Shown piece after piece: positions 32,531 through 38,912 of a DNA stretch of 39,052 nt. The position numbers and the translations under genes are program-made. Under the pieces are notes generated by a model, which saw only the letters and a program-made list of their open reading frames with translations, had not been told where the DNA came from and ran no database searches. Position 1 is the first letter of the stretch; each line of letters opens with the position of its first letter. The stretch spans positions 1 to 39,052 of the forward strand of contig AQRL01000029.1 in assembly GCA_000402515.1 (NCBI GenBank), in the 5' to 3' direction. Origin of the DNA: Nanoarchaeota archaeon SCGC AAA011-G17 (GTDB lineage Archaea > Nanobdellota > Nanobdellia > SCGC-AAA011-G17).

Positions 32531-32953
32531 TTATAGTGTATCAAGCTTATATTTAATTTTAACCTTTATTTGATAAGATATTCCAATTATTAATAATATT
32601 ATTGCTAACCATCCTAAAATGGGCCTTAATGGCTCAAAATAAAGCATTACTCCTGAAATTCCAAACAATACAACGAGTAATGTGTTACATACTGGACAAC
32701 TTACAGCAAATAAACCAGCAAAGGCACCAGTATAGGTGCAGATCTTTCCTTTCTTATTCCTGTTATAAAGATAAAGACCAACATACACCCCTATTAGAAT
32801 AGATGTGCTTATAAGAAAAAAATAATCTATGGCTGTAGTTTCAATCATTCTTGAAAAAAAAGGAGTTTTAATTATCGCAGTAAGTATTCCAAATAGGAAA
32901 AAAACAATTAAACTTGTTGTTGCTCCTAATAAAATATGCTTTAAATTTTTCAT
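32531..32953 (-). CDS. Four-helix membrane protein with CPVC motif
   Basis: The 140-residue membrane protein has SCPVCNTLLVVL in its third helix. A CxxC pair inside a membrane helix is suited to soft-metal passage or thiol redox work. It sits directly upstream of copA and overlaps the lycopene-cyclase-domain gene by four bases. No exact family is named, but similar small CPxC membrane proteins go with copper or mercury genes. Confidence 0.6.
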   Translation of the reverse strand: MKNLKHILLGATTSLIVFFLFGILTAIIKTPFFSRMIETTAIDYFFLISTSILIGVYVGLYLYNRNKKGKICTYTGAFAGLFAVSCPVCNTLLVVLFGISGVMLYFEPLRPILGWLAIILLIIGISYQIKVKIKYKLDTL

Positions 32954-33636
32954 TTTTTTAGTTTATACCATTTAATATGCTCATAATAGCTTGACCATAG
33001 CATTCCAAATGTGAATGCGAAGATAAGCTCTTCTATTGGTATCCCAAGAATTAATATTCCAGAGATAACTGATAAGTTCCATACCATGTATACAATACTT
33101 GGATAATATGATGTAAATATTATAAAAAATATAAAATAAATAAAAGTAAATATAACTCCACTAACCCATATTTTCTTCTTTAGGTCAGGCCTGCATAAAA
33201 ATGCTGAAATACCACCAATAAACATTGCTATACTTGCTGAATAGATTGGATTTAGATTTGTCAAAAAAAATAATGGAATAAATACAATAGGAGCAGATAT
33301 TAAAGCCAGAAGATGAAATCTGTGCCTTTTTCTGTGCATTTCATGCTTAGTTATCTTTTGATATTTTATTTTGAAGAATGTCTGGTAGATAACAGCACCA
33401 ATCCCACCTATTCCAAAACAGAAAATTAGACTTTCGATGTCAAAACCTGTTTTAGCAGCAAGATTGAATAAAGATGGTGGATTCCAGTATTCTGGAACAA
33501 ATATGGGCTCTGTTAAACCAAGAGGCATTGTCAGCAGGCTAACCCAGAGCATCTCTTTTCTTAAAATTGGTTTGAATAACCATATTATAAACCAGATTAC
33601 TAAGAATATTAATGAAAAGGTTAGCCATTCATTCAT
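32950..33636 (-). CDS. Lycopene-cyclase-domain membrane protein
   Basis: The 228-residue protein has six or seven helices and two repeat-like units of the CarR/CrtYcd type: LTEPIFVPEYWNPPSLF in the first half and GIPIEELIFAFTFGMLW at the end, the conserved acidic motifs of this cyclase domain. True lycopene cyclases act in carotenoid synthesis, yet no other carotenoid gene lies here and the gene is embedded in a metal operon. A different isoprenoid substrate or role is possible. Confidence 0.75.
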   Translation of the reverse strand: MNEWLTFSLIFLVIWFIIWLFKPILRKEMLWVSLLTMPLGLTEPIFVPEYWNPPSLFNLAAKTGFDIESLIFCFGIGGIGAVIYQTFFKIKYQKITKHEMHRKRHRFHLLALISAPIVFIPLFFLTNLNPIYSASIAMFIGGISAFLCRPDLKKKIWVSGVIFTFIYFIFFIIFTSYYPSIVYMVWNLSVISGILILGIPIEELIFAFTFGMLWSSYYEHIKWYKLKK

Positions 33637-33731
33637 GATGGCCTCCTCTGTGCTCTTTCATATTTTAAATCTTCTCTACATGATGTAATAGCAAGTGATA
33701 AAGCCACAATGCTTGGTTTTATTTTTTCCAT
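33633..33731 (-). CDS. 32-residue peptide ORF
   Basis: ATG 33731 to TGA gives a short peptide with one hydrophobic patch (SIVALSLAIT) and a Cys. It overlaps the lycopene-cyclase-domain gene as ATGA, and AGAGGAGG at its end supplies that gene's ribosome site. It may be a real peptide or a translation-coupling leader. Confidence 0.4.
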   Translation of the reverse strand: MEKIKPSIVALSLAITSCREDLKYERAQRRPS

Positions 33732-33839
33732 TTAAGACCTCCACCAAGTTGGATGCATTATCACCAGCATGATTATAAAAAATGCTACAAATATTATCCA
33801 TACCATCACATTCTTAATCCCCTTTTTGCCTAATGACAT
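33732..33839 (-). CDS. 35-residue single-helix membrane peptide
   Basis: ATG 33839 to TAA 33732 encodes a basic start, one membrane helix (MVWIIFVAFFIIMLV) and a MHPTWW end. It starts within the DUF2933-like gene (ten-base overlap), which supports operon translation. The Met/His/Trp end could touch metal. Confidence 0.45.
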   Translation of the reverse strand: MSLGKKGIKNVMVWIIFVAFFIIMLVIMHPTWWRS

Positions 33840-34069
33840 TTTTTCTCCTCTCTATTTTTATTATCGCCGTGCATGTATTTCATCATAAAAAAATGCATGA
33901 GTGGACAGAGCAAAAGAACCAGCCAGAAAATATATTTATTTGATACGCCGAGAAAATAAATTGCAAGGATTAATATGATTAAAGGAGTTGCACAGCAAAT
34001 AATCATCATCAAACCGTGATTCTTCTTTATTTTATTAAATAAATCTTTCATGCTTATTTTTTCTTTCAT
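33830..34069 (-). CDS. DUF2933-like small membrane protein
   Basis: The 79-residue protein has two helices with MMIICCATPL in the first and LLLCPLMHFFMMKYMHGD at the end of the second, the recurring pattern of DUF2933 proteins. The CC, CPLMH and MMxxMH residues are soft-metal ligands. This family commonly accompanies copper or heavy-metal resistance genes in bacteria. Confidence 0.65.
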   Translation of the reverse strand: MKEKISMKDLFNKIKKNHGLMMIICCATPLIILILAIYFLGVSNKYIFWLVLLLCPLMHFFMMKYMHGDNKNREEKKCH

Positions 34070-34105
34070 TTTTATGAATTCTGGATATAATCTATTTTTT
34101 TGTAT

Positions 34106-34567
34106 TTATAGATTGCATCCACTTAATCTGGCCAAATTTTCAAATGTCTGCACCTGTTCATACATACTGTCATTTATCTCCCAGGTTGGAGTAATCTTTA
34201 CGCCTTTCTTTTCGCATAATTGCTTGTTATCTATGCATTTAACATACTTGAGATACTTCCCAGATTTACCAAAGAAGCTTAACTGTTTTGTAGTATACTG
34301 GCAGAAATCATTGCCGTAAATTACAACTCCTCTTTCTGTTAAGCATTTTGCAAAATCATCATAGGCTCCTGGTTTGATAGTATATGCTCTGACTGCAAGC
34401 ACTGAGAATACAATTATGGCTCCAATAAGAAAAATTATGATATATTTCCTTAAATTAAATTTTGTTTGTTCAATTCCTGATTCAGTATGCTTTGCAAGAC
34501 CATGCTGCTTCATGCTTTCTTCTGTTTTAAACTTCTTACTACAAATTTTGCATTCAAATATTTCCAT
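34106..34567 (-). CDS. Zinc finger - membrane helix - thioredoxin-like fusion
   Basis: The 153-residue protein has three parts. Residues 4-26 form a C2H2 zinc finger (CKICSKKF ... HGLAKH). About 43-62 is one membrane helix (IIIFLIGAIIVFSVLAVRA). About 70-153 is a thioredoxin-like domain close to that fused to VKOR-type proteins (VVIYGNDFCQYTTKQLSFFG, YVKCIDNKQLCEKKGV, TPTWEIN). The usual CxxC is CQYT, so only one active-site Cys remains, with three other cysteines nearby. The finger would face the cytosol and the thioredoxin part outside. Confidence 0.65.
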   Translation of the reverse strand: MEIFECKICSKKFKTEESMKQHGLAKHTESGIEQTKFNLRKYIIIFLIGAIIVFSVLAVRAYTIKPGAYDDFAKCLTERGVVIYGNDFCQYTTKQLSFFGKSGKYLKYVKCIDNKQLCEKKGVKITPTWEINDSMYEQVQTFENLARLSGCNL

Positions 34568-34582
34568 TTTCTATCTATCCTT

Positions 34583-34732
34583 TTATCGCAAACCGCATCC
34601 GCCACCGCCATATTGGCTTGCAGAAGAGCTATAGCTTGCTGCACTAACACCTGACCCAGACATCTGAAATCCTATGAATATGCCAAGTGCTATAAGCAAA
34701 AGTACAATCAATACTATAACAAATTTATCCAT
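34583..34732 (-). CDS. Small membrane protein with Gly-Cys tail
   Basis: The 49-residue product has one N-terminal helix (FVIVLIVLLLIALGIFIGF), a Ser/Ala-rich middle and an end of GGGGCGLR. The single Cys in a glycine run could bind metal or be modified. GGAGG lies upstream of ATG 34732. It is part of the run of metal-ligand micro-proteins. Confidence 0.5.
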   Translation of the reverse strand: MDKFVIVLIVLLLIALGIFIGFQMSGSGVSAASYSSSASQYGGGGCGLR

Positions 34733-34769
34733 TTTTTCCTCCTTTCATTTTATTAAGATTTTAATTTGA

Positions 34770-34970
34770 TTAACCACAACAACTTCCCCCTGATTTTGAG
34801 TTTTTTAAATGTTCTTCAACTTCTTTTTCATAACTTTCTGTATGCTCTTCACAGCAAAAGGCTTTTTCTTTTGTTCCAATAAATCCAGGTGTTTTCACAT
34901 CTCTAAAAATCTCTTTACCTTTTTCAATCTTCTTCTTACAATACAGGCATTTCTTTCTAAATAAAGTCAT
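34770..34970 (-). CDS. TRASH-like metal-binding protein
   Basis: The 66-residue protein has CLYCKKKI, FCCEEHTESY and a C-terminal GGSCCG. The CxxC ... CCxxH arrangement follows the TRASH/treble-clef pattern used in copper and heavy-metal trafficking or sensing. Its ATG overlaps the stop of the YHS-like gene as ATGA. Confidence 0.65.
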   Translation of the reverse strand: MTLFRKKCLYCKKKIEKGKEIFRDVKTPGFIGTKEKAFCCEEHTESYEKEVEEHLKNSKSGGSCCG

Positions 34971-35107
34971 TTTTGTTTTTTTGACCCTTTTTCATATTCT
35001 TTTAAACAATTTTGGCAACAAAACCACTTTCCATGTTTTTCTATTCCTTTTCCCTTTTCCTCTTTCATTCCACATATTGGATCCTTTCTTTTAAATAAAC
35101 TAAGCAT
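34967..35107 (-). CDS. YHS/TRASH-type small metal-binding protein
   Basis: The 46-residue protein shows DPICGM, the start of YHS domains, then WFCCQNCLKEYEK. Such domains bind copper or other soft metals and are often fused to copper ATPases. GGAGGAATTC precedes the ATG. It is coupled by ATGA to the next TRASH-like gene. Confidence 0.65.
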   Translation of the reverse strand: MLSLFKRKDPICGMKEEKGKGIEKHGKWFCCQNCLKEYEKGSKKQK

Positions 35108-35122
35108 ATTGAATTCCTCCAT

Positions 35123-35275
35123 TTATACTCTGTGTTTTGTTATTTCAAGATTGCAACTCTTGTATTTCTTGCACCACTTCTCGCATTTATCTGCCCAATA
35201 CTTCTCTCTATACAAGAGTTTACATTCTTTACACCTGAAAAATGTTCCTTCTCTATCCTTATTTTGACTTAGCAA
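35123..35275 (-). CDS. Small zinc-ribbon ORF
   Basis: An open frame of 50 codons runs from TTG 35275, inside the DUF5676-like gene, to TAA. It encodes FRCKECKLLYREKYWADKCEKWCKKYKSC, two CxxC/CxxxC pairs and a late Cys. The cysteine pattern and gap filling favour a real gene, while the start codon is uncertain. Confidence 0.5.
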   Translation of the reverse strand: MLSQNKDREGTFFRCKECKLLYREKYWADKCEKWCKKYKSCNLEITKHRV

Positions 35276-35531
35276 AGTAATTATATATCACTGCAAACAT
35301 CCAGCCAGTTATTAATGCAACAATAACAACTGCAATTAACCCGGTTATTACACCAGATAGGGTAATTGGCGCTGCAATTCTTGTAATATCCATTCCATGA
35401 AAGATGCTTCCAAAAAATTTAACTGCTGTCCCCGGAGCAAGTGCAATCAAAAAAGCACATAATAATGAAAGTATTCCAGAGACAGTTGCTAATGAAAGTG
35501 AAACAACCTTTGCATTTAATTTTTCAACCAT
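35259..35531 (-). CDS. DUF5676-like two-helix membrane protein
   Basis: The 90-residue protein has LSLLCAFLIALAPGTAVKFFGSIFHGMDI and a second helix ending WMFAVIYNYF, a pattern known from DUF5676 proteins that accompany copper and metal genes. It starts inside the end of the ArsR gene (16-base overlap), placing it second in that operon. Confidence 0.7.
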   Translation of the reverse strand: MVEKLNAKVVSLSLATVSGILSLLCAFLIALAPGTAVKFFGSIFHGMDITRIAAPITLSGVITGLIAVVIVALITGWMFAVIYNYFAKSK

Positions 35532-35872
35532 TTACTCCTCCTGTTCTTTATTATCATCAAGCAATTTTTCTCCATATGATTATCAATAAGTTTTAGTATC
35601 GGAAATATTGTTTTTTTATTTATGACGTATCTCCTGTATTTGCCTTCTTTCTTTGAATTTACAAACCCGCATGATTTCAGTTTTTTTAGATTGTGAGAAA
35701 CGTTTGTTTGACCTGTTTTAAGCTCTTTTGTGATTTCTGTCACATTCATTGACTTTTTTTTCAACAAATTCAATATTTTTATTCTGTCTATGCTTGAAAA
35801 TGTGTTAAAAAACAGTTTATAGGCATCATAAATTTCCTCTTCAGCAACATTATGTATGTGTTTATTTATCAT
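35516..35872 (-). CDS. ArsR-family repressor (operon head)
   Basis: The 118-residue winged helix has FFNTFSSIDRIKILNLLKKKSMNVTEITKELKTGQTNVSHNLKKLKSCGFVNSKKEGKYRRYVI. Metal ligands are few: one Cys in the recognition/wing area (KSCGF), one near the C-terminus (KNCLM), and two N-terminal His (KHIHN). It heads the run of TRASH, DUF2933 and copA genes, so it probably controls them. A palindrome covers its start codon. Confidence 0.85.
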   Translation of the reverse strand: MINKHIHNVAEEEIYDAYKLFFNTFSSIDRIKILNLLKKKSMNVTEITKELKTGQTNVSHNLKKLKSCGFVNSKKEGKYRRYVINKKTIFPILKLIDNHMEKNCLMIIKNRRSKWLKN

Positions 35873-35879
35873 ATGATAA
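35866..35879. promoter_or_regulatory. 14-bp palindrome at the ArsR start
   Basis: TTATCATATGATAA is a perfect palindrome including the start codon of the ArsR gene. A TATA-like TTTATATATA lies upstream on the minus strand near 35895-35905. It is a candidate autorepressor site. Confidence 0.4.
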
Positions 35880-35925
35880 TTCTATACATATATTATATAT
35901 AAATCTTTTGTTTTCAATGAACAAT

Positions 35926-36044
35926 TTACCCAAATGTTAGAATTCTATCTGCTTTTTCAACCAATTTTAACAAATCTTTCATAGTTGAGATTGGACAAGC
36001 ATTACTGCCTTCTTTTTCCTTATTGTTTTTAATTCATCGTTCAT
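35926..36044 (-). CDS. Small Cys-containing protein, apparently frameshifted
   Basis: ATG 36044 overlaps the thioredoxin stop (ATGA) but ends after 21 codons. A -1 shift in AAAAAGAAGG (36017-36008 on the minus strand) would join MNDELKTIRKK to EGSNACPISTMKDLLKLVEK ... LTFG, about 38 residues, with NACPIS possibly a thiol site. The same ten-base motif marks the other frameshift at 695-704. It could be an assembly error, decay or recoding. Confidence 0.35.
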
Positions 36045-36313
36045 TTTATCATGCTATCCAATACTTTTATTACCTCATCTTTGGTTATCGAACCGCTTTT
36101 TCTCCAAATTTCTTTACCATCTTTCAGGAGAATTAAAGTTGGCACAGAAAGGATTTCATATTGCTTTGTTAATTTTTCATTTTCCTCAATATCGATTTTA
36201 ACAAATTTCACTTTATTTTTATATTTCGGAATTACTTCAGATTCCAGTACTTTGTCTAAAACAATGCAAGTCGAACACCATTTACCTGTGAAATCTAATA
36301 CTTTTATGTCCAT
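36041..36313 (-). CDS. Thioredoxin
   Basis: The 90-residue thioredoxin-fold protein has FTGKWCSTCIVLDKVL (CxxC = CSTC, residues 13-16), VKIDIEEN and the cis-Pro in SVPTLILL (about 58). The active site differs from CGPC, as in many archaeal or metal-linked thioredoxins. No signal peptide is present, so it acts in the cytosol. Ten-base overlap with the helical-protein gene upstream. Confidence 0.9.
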   Translation of the reverse strand: MDIKVLDFTGKWCSTCIVLDKVLESEVIPKYKNKVKFVKIDIEENEKLTKQYEILSVPTLILLKDGKEIWRKSGSITKDEVIKVLDSMIK

Positions 36314-36624
36314 TTTAAAGCCTCCTCAATTATCCTATTGCCAAAATACTGATTGTTTTCAAATTTACTTACAACATAAATTACAATAGACCTCTCTATT
36401 TTTTCAAATAGTTCTTTAAATGAATTTCTAATTTTCTCATCTTCTTTCACAGCATTCCATAACTTAATCAAATCTTTTTCATCTTTATTTTTAACAACAG
36501 TAGCAATATTGGGTAATATAAATTTTAAAATTTCATTTATTTTTTCTTTAAGATATTTTTCATCATATTTGCTTTGTATATACCCATTTACAAATTCATC
36601 AACCAAATTCTGAATACTTTGCAT
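36304..36624 (-). CDS. Helical protein of unknown function
   Basis: The 106-residue protein is almost entirely alpha-helical and charged (QNLVDEFVNGY, KEKINEILKFILPNI, DLIKLWNAVKEDEKIR), with no Cys. It has no recognised family. It lies between the DUF302 and thioredoxin genes in the same operon, four bases after the former. Confidence 0.5.
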   Translation of the reverse strand: MQSIQNLVDEFVNGYIQSKYDEKYLKEKINEILKFILPNIATVVKNKDEKDLIKLWNAVKEDEKIRNSFKELFEKIERSIVIYVVSKFENNQYFGNRIIEEALKWT

Positions 36625-36628
36625 TTTC

Positions 36629-37027
36629 TCACTTGGCGTTATTAATAATTTCTTTAATGTCTTTTTCCACTTCTTCAGCTTCTTCTTTACTGACTTCTGA
36701 AAAAAAGTGTGAAATCATAGTCGGCTTCATTCCAATAATCTTTACTTTTCCATTTTCTTCCAAAACATTTATCTTGCATGGCATACAAAGAGAAATTAAT
36801 CTATTCTTATTCAGAAATTGATTTGCATGTTTGCCTGAGCAAATCTCAATAATTTTTAATGGTTTTTGCTCAAAGCCTTTAGCTGCCAATCTTTCCTTTA
36901 CATCATAAATCTGGAACAAAGCCCAGCCTTTTTGCTCTACTGCTTTTAAAACTGAAATAACTGCTTCATCAAAGCTTTTTTCTGTTTCTACAATATATGC
37001 AAAATCTTCTATTATCATTTGAATCAT
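36629..37027 (-). CDS. DUF302-domain protein
   Basis: The 132-residue protein matches DUF302: FDEAVISVLKAVEQKGWALFQIYDVKERLAAKG, IEICSGKHANQFL, then SLCMPCKINVLEENGKVKI. The CSGKHA and CMPC segments are the conserved positions. The molecular role is not established; it often accompanies metal, thiol or sulfur genes. ATG 37027 overlaps the SHOCT stop. Confidence 0.8.
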   Translation of the reverse strand: MIQMIIEDFAYIVETEKSFDEAVISVLKAVEQKGWALFQIYDVKERLAAKGFEQKPLKIIEICSGKHANQFLNKNRLISLCMPCKINVLEENGKVKIIGMKPTMISHFFSEVSKEEAEEVEKDIKEIINNAK

Positions 37028-37320
37028 CTATTCAATTCCTTTTTCATCTCTTCAAATTGCTTTTTTGTTATTTCTCCAGATACATATCTTCTTTTTAATA
37101 TTGCTAATGAATCTGGCTCATTCTTATTATATTGGTTTGTATTGATTAGGGTAACTATAACCCAGATAATAGCTCCCCAAAAGAGCAACATGAATAAGAA
37201 TCCAAAACCCATGCCAAATCCCATCATCCCATAGCCGCCCATTCCAAAACTTCCTATGAGAAAGATTACAATAATTGTAGCAATTAAAATCCATAATAAC
37301 CTGTTTTTATCTTTTTCCAT
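37024..37320 (-). CDS. SHOCT-domain membrane protein
   Basis: The protein has about 98 residues. A basic start is followed by a helix, a Gly/Met-rich turn (GMGGYGMMGFGMGFG), a second helix and the C-terminal SHOCT domain (LAILKRRYVSGEITKKQFEEMKKEL). SHOCT is thought to mediate oligomerisation. GGTGGGT before ATG 37320 decides the start. It pairs with the larger Met-rich SHOCT protein upstream. Confidence 0.75.
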   Translation of the reverse strand: MEKDKNRLLWILIATIIVIFLIGSFGMGGYGMMGFGMGFGFLFMLLFWGAIIWVIVTLINTNQYNKNEPDSLAILKRRYVSGEITKKQFEEMKKELNR

Positions 37321-38035
37321 ATAACCCACCTATTTCCTTTTTCATTTCCTCAAATTGTTTTTTGTTTATCTCTCCTTTAGCATATCTTTTCTTTAAGATA
37401 TTAATCGGAGTTTCAGAGACTGCTTCTTTTTTTATTATGAATTTTATTATGAATTTATAGATAAGCCAAACTATCAAAATAATTATTCCTATCCAAAACA
37501 ATAACCAGATTATATCCCAAACCCCCCAGTAGCCATAACCAAATCCTATAGGATTATTACCCATCACTCCTTGCATCATACCACTCTGTAAGTTCTGCCC
37601 ATTCATCATACCTCCTGGTCCCATCATATTTCCACCTCCCATCATATTCATCATCATAGGCATCATTCCCATCATGTTGCCCCCCATCATCCCATTACCA
37701 ATCATTCCACCATAACTTGTATAATCACCACTGCAATACATCATTCTTGCCATATTCACATGAACTTGCTCATGGTATTTTGTTCCCTCTTCCATGCCCA
37801 TCATTTTATGCATTGCTTCATGTTGTTCACCAGGATGCATTTGCTCCATATAATACTCTCCAATGGCTTCTAGTTGTTCATCTGTTAATTTATCACAACT
37901 AATTCCACTATCAACAAGTTTTTTCCCTTCCCCAATTTCGCTCTGATGGTCTCCGTTAGCTAATACTAAAGATATACTTAACAAAAAAGATATACTTAAC
38001 AAAAATATTCCTAAAATCATTATTATTTTTTTCAT
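37307..38035 (-). CDS. Exported Met/His-rich SHOCT protein, probable copper binder
   Basis: The 242-residue protein has a signal peptide (about 1-26, ending VLANG). A helical domain with Met/His ligands follows (YYMEQMHPG, HEAMHKMMGM, HEQVHVNMARMMYC). Then comes a low-complexity Gly/Met tract (about 110-155, with over 20 Met), one membrane helix (about 172-197), and a cytosolic SHOCT domain (INILKRYAKGEINKKQFEEMKKEI with one extra Lys). Met-rich runs outside the membrane suit Cu(I) binding. GGTGATGTC lies before the ATG. Confidence 0.75.
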   Translation of the reverse strand: MKKIIMILGIFLLSISFLLSISLVLANGDHQSEIGEGKKLVDSGISCDKLTDEQLEAIGEYYMEQMHPGEQHEAMHKMMGMEEGTKYHEQVHVNMARMMYCSGDYTSYGGMIGNGMMGGNMMGMMPMMMNMMGGGNMMGPGGMMNGQNLQSGMMQGVMGNNPIGFGYGYWGVWDIIWLLFWIGIIILIVWLIYKFIIKFIIKKEAVSETPINILKKRYAKGEINKKQFEEMKKEIGGLYGKR

Positions 38036-38096
38036 TTTGACATCACCAATATCTTATTACTTTAGCTGGAATAAGTATCTTGCCACTTAAACCGTT

Positions 38097-38588
38097 TTAA
38101 ACTGTTTTCTGTAAATAAACTTTGTACGTTTTTCCAATTCTTTCTCTTTGTATTAACCCTCTTTTATCAAGATTCGTCAAAATTGTTGAAATTTTTGCTT
38201 TGCTCCAATTCAATCTGAACCTTAATGAATCCTGAGTTATTTCACCAGCTTTTTTTACCTCATCTAAAATTTTCTTTTCATCGTCTGACAAAGCTTTTCT
38301 TATAATATTATATTCTTGTTCTTTAGAATCATGCTTAAATAAATAAAAAGAGACAATAAGAGCTACAGTAATAGCAACAATCAATGAAACTAAGTTCATA
38401 GTAGTAGAGCTACTACTAGAAAAATTCATCATATCAGAGCCCATCATTTGACTCATCATTGGGGAGGGTTTTGTAATAAAAAAAGGCTTTAATATTGAAA
38501 ATATGATAAAATAAAAAATAACCCCAATTAATAGTATTAATAGTATTTTGGTTACATTATCTAATCTTGCTATATTGATATTTCTCAT
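38097..38588 (-). CDS. Membrane-anchored winged-helix regulator with Met-rich outer loop
   Basis: The 163-residue protein has helix 1 (about 14-36, ILLILLIGVIFYFIIFSIL), a loop with SPMMSQMMGSDMMNF and a Ser run (about 42-62), helix 2 (about 64-84), and a cytosolic winged helix (LSDDEKKILDEVKKAGEITQDSLRFRLNWSKAKISTILTNLDKRGLIQRERIGKTYKVYL). Seven Met in or beside the loop fit Cu(I) or Ag(I). The architecture suggests a one-component sensor that reads metal outside and acts on DNA inside. Confidence 0.7.
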   Translation of the reverse strand: MRNINIARLDNVTKILLILLIGVIFYFIIFSILKPFFITKPSPMMSQMMGSDMMNFSSSSSTTMNLVSLIVAITVALIVSFYLFKHDSKEQEYNIIRKALSDDEKKILDEVKKAGEITQDSLRFRLNWSKAKISTILTNLDKRGLIQRERIGKTYKVYLQKTV

Positions 38589-38597
38589 CTTCCTATC

Positions 38598-38912
38598 CTA
38601 TAAATTTTTAACAATATTTCCATTTTTCTTTAATTTTTCAGATAAAACTTCTCTGATTATATCAAACGCTTTAATTATCTTTGGATTTGTAAGTTTGTAA
38701 TAGATATTCTTTCCTTTCCTGTTTGATGTAACAATCACTTGGTATTTCATAATTGCCAAATGCTGGGAAATGTTTGCTTGGCTTAATTTTGTTTTTTCTA
38801 TTAGTTCTGTTACTGACATTTCCTTATCTCTTAGCAGATTTAGAATTTCTAGTCTAGTAGGATTTGAAAACACCTTACACATTTCTGCATGTAGTCTATA
38901 CAATTCTTTCAT
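38598..38912 (-). CDS. ArsR-family repressor (upstream operon head)
   Basis: The 104-residue winged helix has CKVFSNPTRLEILNLLRDKEMSVTELIEKTKLSQANISQHLAIMKYQVIVTSNRKGKNIYYKL. Only one Cys (Cys12) and few His are present, so metal ligands are unclear; Met11-Cys12 plus His8 near the N-terminus could serve. It heads the Met-rich operon and is preceded by a palindrome next to its TATA box. Confidence 0.88.
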   Translation of the reverse strand: MKELYRLHAEMCKVFSNPTRLEILNLLRDKEMSVTELIEKTKLSQANISQHLAIMKYQVIVTSNRKGKNIYYKLTNPKIIKAFDIIREVLSEKLKKNGNIVKNL

